From: DASUDX01 sp036275365
Lineage (GTDB): Bacteria > Pseudomonadota > Gammaproteobacteria > Nevskiales > Nevskiaceae
Direction: 5' to 3'
Length of the DNA stretch: 36,838 bases
Assembly: GCA_036275365.1 (NCBI GenBank)
Contig: DASUDX010000020.1
Location: forward strand, 1-36,838
The notes beneath the pieces are model-generated. The model was not told where the DNA came from. It saw only the letters and a program-made list of their open reading frames with translations, and did not search any database. Position numbers and translations under genes: made by a program. Shown one piece after another: positions 25,191 through 32,050 of the stretch (within the stretch, counting starts at the first letter, position 1; each line of letters begins with the position of its first letter).

Positions 25191-25228
25191 CCCGGTGACC
25201 CGTCCCCTGGTCACCGGGTCTTTCTTTT
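25191..25228 (+). terminator. Rho-independent terminator after polA
   Basis: A perfect 10-base stem, CCCGGTGACC (25191-25200) with GGTCACCGGG (25209-25218), has an 8-base loop and is followed by TCTTTCTTTT. It ends the lptM-lysA-polA unit. The 178 bases before it hold no gene that I can support. Confidence 0.88.
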
Positions 25229-25241
25229 GGGCGGCCCGGGC

Positions 25242-25901
25242 TCAGGCCGCCGGGCTCATTCCCAGCCAGCCCGCCACCCGCTCTCTCGCCTCGTCCAGTC
25301 CCTGCGGCGCATGGGCCGAGAACAGCTGCACCCGGGCCTCCAGATTCTGCGCCTCGAGCTCGCGGCGGGTGGCCAGCAACTGGTTCTTGGCCGCGCCGAA
25401 GCCCAGCTTGTCGGCCTTGGTCAGCAGCACATGGCAGGGCCGGCGCGCGTCGCGGGCCCAGCTCAGCAGCTGCCGATCGTGATCGGTCAGCGGATGGCGG
25501 ATGTCCATGATCACCACCAGGCCCTGCAGGGTGGCGCGGGTTTCCACATAGCCGCCGATCAGCGCGCCCCAGCCGCGCCGCACCGCCTCGGGCACGGCGG
25601 CATAGCCATAGCCGGGCAGATCGGCCAGCCGCGGACTGTCCTCGGCACCGACCGCGAACAGATTGATCAGCTGGGTGCGCCCGGGGGTCTTGCTGACCCG
25701 CGCCAGCTGGCGCTGGCCGCAGAGCGCGTTGAGCGCGCTGGACTTGCCGGCGTTGGAGCGACCGGCGAAGGCGACTTCCGGCTGGCCGTCGCGCGGCAGC
25801 TGGGTGAGCTGGGCGCAGGAGAGCAGGAAACGGGTCTGGGCAAGCGGGTTGCGGCGCGGCGCGGACGCGGCGGGCGCAGGGCCTTCAGGCTTGGGCGTCA
25901 C
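25242..25901 (-). CDS. engB: EngB (YihA/YsxC) ribosome-assembly GTPase
   Basis: EngB is an essential GTPase for assembly of the large ribosomal subunit. From GTG 25901 the product is 219 residues. It has G1 GRSNAGKS (47-54), the conserved SKTPGRTQLINLF, G3 DLPGYGYA (D94), IMDIRHPLT, and G4 LLTKADKL. About 18 residues at the N-terminus are Pro/Ala-rich and not conserved. I rejected a GTG at 25997 because a promoter-like pair for this gene lies between the two. It is divergent from cytochrome c4, an arrangement seen in other gammaproteobacteria. Confidence 0.95.
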   Translation of the reverse strand: MTPKPEGPAPAASAPRRNPLAQTRFLLSCAQLTQLPRDGQPEVAFAGRSNAGKSSALNALCGQRQLARVSKTPGRTQLINLFAVGAEDSPRLADLPGYGYAAVPEAVRRGWGALIGGYVETRATLQGLVVIMDIRHPLTDHDRQLLSWARDARRPCHVLLTKADKLGFGAAKNQLLATRRELEAQNLEARVQLFSAHAPQGLDEARERVAGWLGMSPAA

Positions 25902-25920
25902 GGGAGGCGGCGTGTAGAAT
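25891..25920 (+). promoter_or_regulatory. Candidate cytochrome c4 promoter
   Basis: TTGGGC (25891-25896), an 18-base spacer and TAGAAT (25915-25920) lie about 100 bases upstream of the cytochrome gene. The -35 is weak and overlaps the start of engB on the other strand. Confidence 0.4.
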
Positions 25921-25928
25921 CGTGCGGC

Positions 25929-25957
25929 AAAATAGCGGCTAAACCGCGGCGCGTCAC
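25929..25957 (-). promoter_or_regulatory. Candidate engB promoter
   Basis: On the minus strand, GTGACG (25952-25957), a 17-base spacer and TATTTT (25929-25934) match sigma-70 elements at 4/6 each. The expected transcript begins about 20 bases before GTG 25901. Confidence 0.35.
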
Positions 25958-26021
25958 CCTGCACCGCCCGCCCGGCACCCGCCCGCGGCGGGTTCACCGT
26001 TGACCCTAGGAGTCGTTTTCA

Positions 26022-26645
26022 ATGAAGCGCATCTGGCTTCTGCTCGCCCTCTGCACCCCCCTGATGGCCCAGGCCCAGGGTGCCGCGGATCTGTTCACCG
26101 GCGGCGATGCCAAGGCGGGCGAGGCGAAGGCGGCGGTGTGCGCGGCCTGTCACGGCCCCGCCGGCGTCAGTGCGGTACCGGAGTGGCCCAAGCTGGCCGG
26201 CCAGCACTCGGCCTACATCGCCGAGCAGCTCAAGCAGTACAAGAGCGGCGCCCGCCAGAACGCGGTGATGCTCGGCCAGGCGATGAACCTCTCCGAGCAG
26301 GACATGAAGGACCTCGGCGCCTACTACGCGGCCCAGGCCGCCAGCCCGGGCGTCGCCAGCGAGGCCTCGGTGGCGGTGGCCGAGAAGATCTACCGCGGCG
26401 GCGTGGCCAGCCGTGGCATTCCCGCCTGCAGTGGCTGCCACGGGCCGACCGGCACAGGCAACGCGGCGGCCAAGTATCCCCGTCTGGCCGGCCAGCACGC
26501 CGCCTACACCGCGCTGCAGCTCAAGGCCTACCGCAGCGGGGAACGGGCCGCGGGTGCCAACGGTCAGATGATGGCGGCGGTGGCCTCCCAGCTCAGCGAT
26601 GAGGAGATCGAGGCCCTCGCCAGCTATCTCAACGGTCTCCAATAA
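26022..26645 (+). CDS. Diheme cytochrome c4
   Basis: The product is a 207-residue periplasmic electron carrier with two similar heme domains. Residues 1-18 form a cleavable signal (LLLALCTPLMAQAQ). Heme sites are C40-A-A-C-H44 and C136-S-G-C-H140. Each half carries a KLAGQH or RLAGQH segment after the heme site, a YKSG or YRSG turn and a methionine that can be the distal ligand (M83 region; NGQMM near the end), then an LSxxD/E helix. ATG 26022 follows AGGAG by 9 bases. Cytochromes c4 feed electrons to cytochrome c oxidase in several Proteobacteria. It is followed by dsbA after 9 bases. Confidence 0.95.
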   Translation: MKRIWLLLALCTPLMAQAQGAADLFTGGDAKAGEAKAAVCAACHGPAGVSAVPEWPKLAGQHSAYIAEQLKQYKSGARQNAVMLGQAMNLSEQDMKDLGAYYAAQAASPGVASEASVAVAEKIYRGGVASRGIPACSGCHGPTGTGNAAAKYPRLAGQHAAYTALQLKAYRSGERAAGANGQMMAAVASQLSDEEIEALASYLNGLQ

Positions 26646-26654
26646 GGAACTCCC

Positions 26655-27296
26655 ATGCGCTCCTGGCTGCGCCCGCTGTTCGTTGCTCTCTCGCTCACCA
26701 CCTTCGCCTGCTCGGCGCAGACCGGCGCGTTCAAGGAGGGAGAGCACTACAAGAAGGTCCGTGAGGCCCAGTCCACCCCCGACCCCAAGCGCATCCTGGT
26801 CGAGGAAATCTTCTGGTACGGCTGCGGCCACTGCTTCGCCTTCGATCCGATCATCAAGACCTGGGCGGCGAGCAAGCCGGCGGATGTGGATTTCGTGCAG
26901 ATCCCGACCAGCCTCGGCTACCCCCACGGCGTGCTGCACCAGAAGGCGTTCTACACCGCCGAGTCGCTGAAGCTGTTCGACAAGGTGCACAAGCCGCTGT
27001 TCGAGGCCATCCATGTGCAGCGTCAGGCGATGAACACCGAGGCGCAGATCAGCAGCCTGTTCGTCGCCCGCAGCGGCGTGCTGCCCGATGTGTTCGCCGG
27101 CACCTTCAACGGCTTCGCGGTGGATGCCCAGGTGCGGCGCGCCGATCAGCGCACCAAGGCCTACGGCATCTCCAGCGTGCCCACCATCGTGGTCAACGGC
27201 CAGTACTACACCAGCGCGCCGATGGCCGGCGGTTTCGAGCAGATGCTGCAGGTGGTCAACCAGCTGATCGAGCAGGCTCGCAAAGCCCGCTCGTGA
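26655..27296 (+). CDS. dsbA: DsbA-family thiol:disulfide oxidoreductase
   Basis: DsbA introduces disulfide bonds into exported proteins. The product is 213 residues with a signal peptide (about 1-22). The active site is C57-G-H-C60 in FWYGCGHC, and the cis-proline loop is SVPTIVVNG (P176). The GEHYKKV and FEEIFWYGC-like segments match the gammaproteobacterial group. Cys19 sits near the signal end (TTFAC-S), so a lipid anchor cannot be excluded, though the lipobox is poor. Cysteines C57 and C60 are the only ones in the mature region. Cotranscription with cytochrome c4 is likely, and the next gene overlaps its stop by 4 bases. Confidence 0.95.
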   Translation: MRSWLRPLFVALSLTTFACSAQTGAFKEGEHYKKVREAQSTPDPKRILVEEIFWYGCGHCFAFDPIIKTWAASKPADVDFVQIPTSLGYPHGVLHQKAFYTAESLKLFDKVHKPLFEAIHVQRQAMNTEAQISSLFVARSGVLPDVFAGTFNGFAVDAQVRRADQRTKAYGISSVPTIVVNGQYYTSAPMAGGFEQMLQVVNQLIEQARKARS

Positions 27297-28195
27297 CGCG
27301 GCGGCGGGAAATCCGGGCCCGGCTACTCGCCGGGCTTTTCATTTGCGCGGTGGTGCCGGCCGCGCAGGCGATGATCCCGCTGGCCTCGGTGGAGCGGGCT
27401 TGCGAGCGGCTTGGCCGGCGCCTGCAAAGCCTCAGCCCCGAGGGCTGCCTGCAGGCCGGCTTTGGCGCCCCGCAGGGCGCCAGCCGCCAGGGCTTTCCGC
27501 TGCTGGCGCGCGACTACGCCCCGCGCAGCCGGCGCGAGATCCCGCCGCGGGTGCTGCTGATCGGCGGCATCCATGGCGATGAGCTGTCCTCGGTCAGCGT
27601 GGTGTTCCAGTGGATGCGCAAGCTCGAGACCGAACGGGTCCAGCCCTTCCACTGGCGGGTGATTCCCTGTGCCAACCCGGACGGTCTGCTGGCGCGGCCG
27701 GCCACCCGCACCAATGGCGCCGGGGTGGACCTCAACCGCAACTTTCCCTCCGCCAACTGGACCGCCGAGGCGCTCGACTACTGGCAGCGCCGCACCGGGT
27801 CCGATCCGCGCCGCTATCCGGGCCCCGGCCCGCTGTCGGAGCCGGAGTCGCGCTGGCTGATGCAGCAGATCGAGCAGTTCCAGCCGGATGCGATCGTCTC
27901 CGTGCATGCGCCTTACGGCCTGCTCGACTTCGACGGCCCGCTGGCCCCGCCCGAGCGCTTCGGCTTTCTGCGCCTGCATCCGCTGGGCACCTATCCCGGC
28001 TCGCTGGGCAACTTCGCCGGCCTCAACCGGCAGATCCCGGTGATCACCCTGGAGCTGCCGCATGCCGGGCTGATGCCGACCGCCTCGCAGTCGCTGCGGA
28101 TCTGGATCGACATGCTGGCCTGGCTGGAACAGCGCCTGCCGCGCGAGGAGCCGCCGCTGTATCTGCGCCTGCGCGACAGCGCCTGGCTGGACTGA
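27293..28195 (+). CDS. M14-family zinc carboxypeptidase, murein peptide amidase-like
   Basis: The product is a 300-residue exported peptidase resembling MpaA, which trims murein peptides. A GTG start overlaps the dsbA stop (GTGA) and is followed by a signal peptide (LLAGLFICAVVPAAQA). Metal ligands are visible: H94 and E97 in GGIHGDE, and H205 in SVHAPYG. The catalytic Glu is E254 (TLELPHA) and substrate-binding residues are in DLNRNFP (R149). E. coli MpaA is cytosolic, whereas this one has a signal, so a periplasmic role is inferred. Translation is coupled to dsbA. The substrate is not proven by sequence. Confidence 0.85.
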   Translation: MTRRREIRARLLAGLFICAVVPAAQAMIPLASVERACERLGRRLQSLSPEGCLQAGFGAPQGASRQGFPLLARDYAPRSRREIPPRVLLIGGIHGDELSSVSVVFQWMRKLETERVQPFHWRVIPCANPDGLLARPATRTNGAGVDLNRNFPSANWTAEALDYWQRRTGSDPRRYPGPGPLSEPESRWLMQQIEQFQPDAIVSVHAPYGLLDFDGPLAPPERFGFLRLHPLGTYPGSLGNFAGLNRQIPVITLELPHAGLMPTASQSLRIWIDMLAWLEQRLPREEPPLYLRLRDSAWLD

Positions 28196-28204
28196 GGGCG
28201 CGGC

Positions 28205-29017
28205 TCAGGCCCCGGCCAGCCGCAGCAGATGGTCGCGGGTGGCGGCATCGGCGGGGAAGAAGTGCTCGACGCGCAGGGCATCGGCGGTGACATCCAGCGG
28301 CGTGCCGAAGCTGGAGAGCACCGAGAACAGCCGGTAGTCCTCGCCCTGGAAGCGGTAGTGCTCCACCAGCACCGGCGGCGGCAGATGCTCGGGATCGAGC
28401 GCGCCGAGGAACTCGCTCACCTGCGGATAGCCGAGCACGGTGTCCAGCACCGGCCGCACCTCCGGATGCTCCTCGGCCTCGCGGCGGGTGCGCGCCAGCA
28501 CCCAGGCGGTGACCTCGGCGCGATTGACGATGTGCCGCTGCAGCCCGTCCGGGTGGAAGCTGAGCTGCAGCAGATTCATCGGCGCCTCGCCGCCGATGCG
28601 CCGCCACAGGGTGGTGACATCGCCCAGCAGCGCGGTGAACAGGCGCAGCGCGCCCTGGTTGGCGCGCACCAGATTCCAGGCACGGTCCACCACCAGGGCG
28701 GGGAAGGGTTCGGCGTGCTCGAGCAGCCGCGCCAGCGCCTCGTGCACCGGCCGCATGTCGGCGTCCTCCAGCGAGCGCTCGGCAAAGCGCGGCGCGAAGC
28801 CGGCGGCGGTCAGCCAGCGGTTCTGCTCGCGCAGCCGCAGGCCGAGGCTGCGGGCCAGCGCCAGCACCATCGGCCGGCTCGGGCGGGCGCGGCCGCATTC
28901 GAGATAGCTCAGATGGCGCTGCGAGACCCCGGTCACCCGTGACAGCTCGTGCTGGGACAGACGCCGGGCCTGGCGGGTCTCGCGCAGGACATCGGAGAAG
29001 GAGGGCAGGCGGTTCAT
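28205..29017 (-). CDS. XRE-family regulator with MmyB-like ligand domain
   Basis: The product is 270 residues. The N-terminal helix-turn-helix (about 5-65) has LSQHELSRVTGVSQRHLSYLECGRARPS. The rest matches the MmyB-like putative ligand-binding domain, with a WLTAAGFAPRF start, VVDRAWNLVRANQGALRLF, NLLQLSFHPDGLQRHIVN and LEHYRFQGEDYRLFSVLSSFGTPLDVT. Such proteins are common stand-alone regulators whose ligands (often suspected fatty acids) are mostly unknown. ATG 29017 is chosen; upstream alternatives would run through the inverted repeats in the divergent gap. It faces a three-gene unit that is the likely target. Confidence 0.9.
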   Translation of the reverse strand: MNRLPSFSDVLRETRQARRLSQHELSRVTGVSQRHLSYLECGRARPSRPMVLALARSLGLRLREQNRWLTAAGFAPRFAERSLEDADMRPVHEALARLLEHAEPFPALVVDRAWNLVRANQGALRLFTALLGDVTTLWRRIGGEAPMNLLQLSFHPDGLQRHIVNRAEVTAWVLARTRREAEEHPEVRPVLDTVLGYPQVSEFLGALDPEHLPPPVLVEHYRFQGEDYRLFSVLSSFGTPLDVTADALRVEHFFPADAATRDHLLRLAGA

Positions 29018-29050
29018 GCGCGGATGATGCGCCGCCCCTCGCCGCCTGGC

Positions 29051-29069
29051 GATGACCTCCCGCGTCATC
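29051..29069. promoter_or_regulatory. Inverted repeat, candidate operator 1 of the XRE regulator
   Basis: GATGAC-7 bases-GTCATC is a perfect 6-base inverted repeat in the gap between the XRE gene and the divergent membrane protein gene. It shares the half-site GATGAC with the repeat immediately to its right. Confidence 0.45.
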
Positions 29070-29074
29070 AGCCG

Positions 29075-29091
29075 ATGACCTGCAAGGTCAT
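29075..29091. promoter_or_regulatory. Inverted repeat, candidate operator 2 of the XRE regulator
   Basis: ATGACCT-GCA-AGGTCAT is a perfect 7-base inverted repeat with a 3-base spacer, lying 52 bases before the plus-strand gene. Together with operator 1 it gives four GATGAC-type half-sites within 41 bases. Confidence 0.6.
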
Positions 29092-29142
29092 TGAGCCCAG
29101 ACCGGCGGCGGCACAAGGTGGAGGCCCCACTGGAGCCCAACC

Positions 29143-29448
29143 ATGAACCGCACCGTCCTGCTGCTGCTGATCCTGCTGCCCTTCGCCGCGCTCACCGCGG
29201 TGGCCCTGCGCGACCACGGCTACATCGGCATCTTCACCAGCCACTTCACCAGCAGCGCCGGGCTGCAGGTGCTGACCGATCTGATCATCGCCTGCACCCT
29301 GGCCATCGTCTGGATGATCGGCGACGCCCGCCGCAGCGGCCGCAATCCCTGGCCCTATGTGCTGCTGACCCTGACCCTGGGCAGCTTCGGCCCCCTGCTC
29401 TACCTGCTGGTGGGCAGCCTGCGCAGCCGTCCGGCCCAGTTCGCCTGA
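29143..29448 (+). CDS. Small membrane protein, DUF2834-like
   Basis: The product is 101 residues with three hydrophobic helices (about 4-24, 40-62 and 69-93). The pattern of a helix containing TDLIIACTLAIVWMIGDARR, a Trp-Pro step, then LTLTLGSFGPLLYLLVG resembles DUF2834, whose role is unknown. It lacks cysteines and any catalytic motif. A TGGAG site lies 7 bases before the ATG. It is the first of three closely spaced genes facing away from the XRE regulator. Confidence 0.72.
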   Translation: MNRTVLLLLILLPFAALTAVALRDHGYIGIFTSHFTSSAGLQVLTDLIIACTLAIVWMIGDARRSGRNPWPYVLLTLTLGSFGPLLYLLVGSLRSRPAQFA

Positions 29449-29453
29449 TCGCC

Positions 29454-29912
29454 ATGGACCGCATCGCCGACTATCGCCGCTGGTTCGCCGCCTTCGAGGC
29501 CTGCGTCGCGGACGATCAGTGGGGCCGCCTCGAAGCCCTGCTCGATCCAGACGCGGTCTACGAGGTCCACGGCCTGCCCACTCCGCAGCGGGTGGTCGGG
29601 CGCGCCGCGGTGATCGCCGGCTTCGCCCGCTCGATTCGCGGCTTTGATCGTCGCCTGGCGCAGCGCTTCCAGCAGTGCACCGCCACCCGCGGCGACGGGC
29701 CTGATCGCGTGCTCGCCTACACCTATACCCGCTACGAGCACCCGGGCCTGCCGTCCCTGGGCTTTCCCTGCCGCGAGGAATCGCAGTGGCGCGAGGGCCG
29801 CCTGTGGCGGCTCACCAACACCTACGAGCCGCAGTGGGTGGAAACCGCCGAGCTGTTCGACTGGTTCGGCCGCCACGGCCCGGCCCTGGGGCTCGACCCC
29901 AGCTACGCATGA
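29454..29912 (+). CDS. SnoaL/NTF2-like fold protein
   Basis: The product is 152 residues of a single alpha+beta cone domain of the SnoaL-like/NTF2 superfamily. It opens with YRRWFAAFEACVADDQWGRLEALLDPDAVYEVHG, the usual first helices and strand. A turn at VVGRAAVIAGFARS and strands near DRVLAYTYTRYE and WREGRLWRLTNTYE follow. Members include isomerases, cyclases and non-enzymatic binders, so I cannot state a reaction. It starts 5 bases after the DUF2834-like gene and overlaps the next gene by 4 bases (ATGA), indicating an operon. Confidence 0.75.
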   Translation: MDRIADYRRWFAAFEACVADDQWGRLEALLDPDAVYEVHGLPTPQRVVGRAAVIAGFARSIRGFDRRLAQRFQQCTATRGDGPDRVLAYTYTRYEHPGLPSLGFPCREESQWREGRLWRLTNTYEPQWVETAELFDWFGRHGPALGLDPSYA

Positions 29913-30304
29913 GCGACGCCCGCACCGCCGAGTGGCGCTTCCAGCTCGGCTATGCCGCCCTGCTCACCCACGAGCTGGATGCCGTGCTGCGCGAGGAGTG
30001 GCGGGTGCTGCCGGTCACCGCCTGGCTGCCGGAGTCGCTGGGGGCGCTGGTCTTCATCGCCGCCCATGTGCCGCTGGTGGCCCTGCTGCAGCACGGCGTC
30101 GGTCATCCGGAGCCGCGCCGGCGCGCCGGCTGGCAGCGGGCGGTGAGCGCCTTTCTGGTGGTGCATCTGGGGCTGCATCTGGCTTTCCGCCATCACCCGG
30201 ACTACGACTTCCACAGCCCGCTGTCGCAGGCCCTGATCGTCGGCGGTGCCCTGTTCGGCGCCTGGGATCTGCTCGCCCGCTGGCCGCGCCGCGCCGCTCG
30301 CTAG
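29909..30304 (+). CDS. Small membrane protein (DUF6713-like), function unknown
   Basis: The product is 131 residues with about four hydrophobic segments. The notable conserved-looking motif is LLTHELDAVLREEWRVLP near the start, followed by FIAAHVPLVALLQHG, and HLGLHLAFRHHPDYDFHSPLS further on. Its many His residues near membrane helices could bind metal, which is only a guess. I believe this resembles a family of uncharacterised proteins (DUF6713) but cannot confirm it. The stop TAG shares the palindrome CTAG with the stop of the convergent EcsC-family gene. Confidence 0.68.
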   Translation: MSDARTAEWRFQLGYAALLTHELDAVLREEWRVLPVTAWLPESLGALVFIAAHVPLVALLQHGVGHPEPRRRAGWQRAVSAFLVVHLGLHLAFRHHPDYDFHSPLSQALIVGGALFGAWDLLARWPRRAAR

Positions 30305-31149
30305 CCCGGCGCCGCCAGCGCTTCGCTGGCCTGCTCGGGCAGTGCCGCGGCGCCGTGGCGCTCGCGCAGCCAGCGCGCCTGATGGCAGTAGCGGGCGGTG
30401 GCCGCCACATCCCAGACATACCAGGCGTTCACCGAGCCACCGACCACCGCGCCCACCAGCGGCGCGCTGGCGGCAGCCTTGCGCCAGCCGAGATGGCGGG
30501 CCAGCTGCAGGGCCAGGTTGTTGAGGCTGCCGGTGGCGAGCTCCTTGGCCAGCTCGCGCTCGGCGGCGCGCTCCAGACCATCGCGCCAGGCCGCTGCCAG
30601 GGCGTCGGCGGGGGTGCGGTCGAGGGCCTCGAGCCCGCTCTGCTTCTCCTCCACGCTGTTGGCCGAGGCGAGCGCGAACACCGCCAGACTCAGGGCACCG
30701 GCCTGCGGGTGCTCCGGCGGCCAGCCGTAGCAGAGCCCGGTCCGGTGGATCACCCGGAAGGCCTGCAGCAGCAGCGCCGGCACATCGGCCACCAGCCCCG
30801 CCGCGCCGGCCACCCCGAGCACCGCGCCGGTGCCACCGGCCAGCGCCGCGGCGCGCTGCTGAACCCGCCGCGCCAGCGCATCGCAGTGCTCCAGCGGCCC
30901 GGTCTGCAAGTCCTCGATCCGGCGGACCCCGGCGGCGCGGAGCAGGCGGTCCCGGCCATCGAGCCGGCGCGAGGTCTTCTGCACCTGGGCCAGCACCCCG
31001 GCCAGCCAGGCGGTGGGCAGGGCGTTCTGGATCGCCCGGCTGGCCGGGCCGCTGGCACGGCCCATCCAGCGCGCCACCGGGGGCGGTGGTGCGGCCTGCC
31101 ACTCGCGCAGGCGGCGCAGCTGGTCGAGCTCGTAGGCGGTCAGGGCCAT
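30301..31149 (-). CDS. EcsC-family protein
   Basis: The product is 282 residues. The middle has a hydrophobic, glycine-rich stretch (AALAGGTGAVLGVAGAAGLVADVPALLLQAFRVIHRTGLCYG) and a later one (APLVGAVVGGSVNAWYVWDV), both typical of the EcsC family named after a gene near the B. subtilis EcsAB transporter. The role is unknown. The family often looks partly membrane-associated. No signal peptide or catalytic motif is seen. The ATG lacks a strong ribosome site. It is divergent from the NRDE-family gene, 67 bases away, and its stop overlaps the neighbouring stop at CTAG. Confidence 0.83.
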   Translation of the reverse strand: MALTAYELDQLRRLREWQAAPPPPVARWMGRASGPASRAIQNALPTAWLAGVLAQVQKTSRRLDGRDRLLRAAGVRRIEDLQTGPLEHCDALARRVQQRAAALAGGTGAVLGVAGAAGLVADVPALLLQAFRVIHRTGLCYGWPPEHPQAGALSLAVFALASANSVEEKQSGLEALDRTPADALAAAWRDGLERAAERELAKELATGSLNNLALQLARHLGWRKAAASAPLVGAVVGGSVNAWYVWDVAATARYCHQARWLRERHGAAALPEQASEALAAPG

Positions 31150-31216
31150 GTGCCGGAAACAGAGGGCTGTCCTATGCTGGCGACCGTACCTGCTCGCGCC
31201 CTGTTGTGAAACCCAT

Positions 31217-31999
31217 ATGTGCCTGATCGCCGTCGCCTGGCAGTCGCATCCCCGCTATCCGCTGGTGCTCATCGCCAACCGCGACGAGTTCCACGAGCGT
31301 CCGAGCGCGCCGCTCGGTCCCTGGCCGCAGGCGCCGGAGATCCTCGGCGGGCGCGATCTGCAGGCCGGCGGCAGCTGGCTGGGGGTGCACCGGGGGGGGC
31401 GGCTGGCGGCGGTGACCAATGTGCGCGAACCCCTGCTGCGCAGCGCCGAGCGCTCGCGCGGGGCGCTGGTGGCGGAGTTCCTCGCCAGCCCGGAGCCGGC
31501 CTGCGCCTGGGCCGAGCTGCTGGGGGGCAGCGCCAGCGAGTACGCCGGCTACAACCTGCTGCTGTGGGACGGCGAGGAGCTGATCTACGCCACCAACCGC
31601 CTGAAGCCGCGCTGGGAGAGCCTGCCGCCGGGGCTGTACGGGCTTTCCAACGCCGGGCTGGACACGCCCTGGCCCAAGCTGCAGCGTGCCCGCGCGGCGC
31701 TGGCCCGTTATCTGGACGACGGGCAGGAGCCGGCGCTGCTCGCCGCCTTTGCCGATGAAACCGTGGCTGCCGACGAGGCGCTGCCGGACACCGGCGTGGG
31801 CCTGGTGATGGAGCGGGCGCTGTCGCCTCCCTTCATCCGCCGCCCCGGCTACGGCACCCGCTGCACCAGCCTGATCCGCCTCGATCAGCAGGACCAGCTC
31901 GAGTTTCTCGAGCGCCGTCACGGGGTGGACGGCGCGCCGGCCGGCGACACCCGTCTGGCGCTGGTGCTGAACCGCCAGGGTGCCGAGGCGGCGATATGA
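31217..31999 (+). CDS. NRDE (TANGO2) family protein
   Basis: The product is 260 residues. It begins with the family's Cys2 (MCLIAVAW) and carries the eponymous ANRDEFHERPS, then GGRDLQAGGSWLGVHRGGRLAAVTNVRE. Later blocks YAGYNLLL, YGLSNAGLDTPWPKL and GTRCTSLIRL follow the family closely. The N-terminal Cys suggests an Ntn-hydrolase-like fold. Human TANGO2 is linked to lipid/haem metabolism and the bacterial role is unclear. I chose ATG 31217 because it puts Cys at position 2; the longer in-frame opening is not conserved. Confidence 0.9.
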   Translation: MCLIAVAWQSHPRYPLVLIANRDEFHERPSAPLGPWPQAPEILGGRDLQAGGSWLGVHRGGRLAAVTNVREPLLRSAERSRGALVAEFLASPEPACAWAELLGGSASEYAGYNLLLWDGEELIYATNRLKPRWESLPPGLYGLSNAGLDTPWPKLQRARAALARYLDDGQEPALLAAFADETVAADEALPDTGVGLVMERALSPPFIRRPGYGTRCTSLIRLDQQDQLEFLERRHGVDGAPAGDTRLALVLNRQGAEAAI

Positions 32000-32050
32000 C
32001 GTCGCGTTTTCAGTAGGCAGCCCCGCCTCCGCGCTGGCAGGCTGCGCGCC

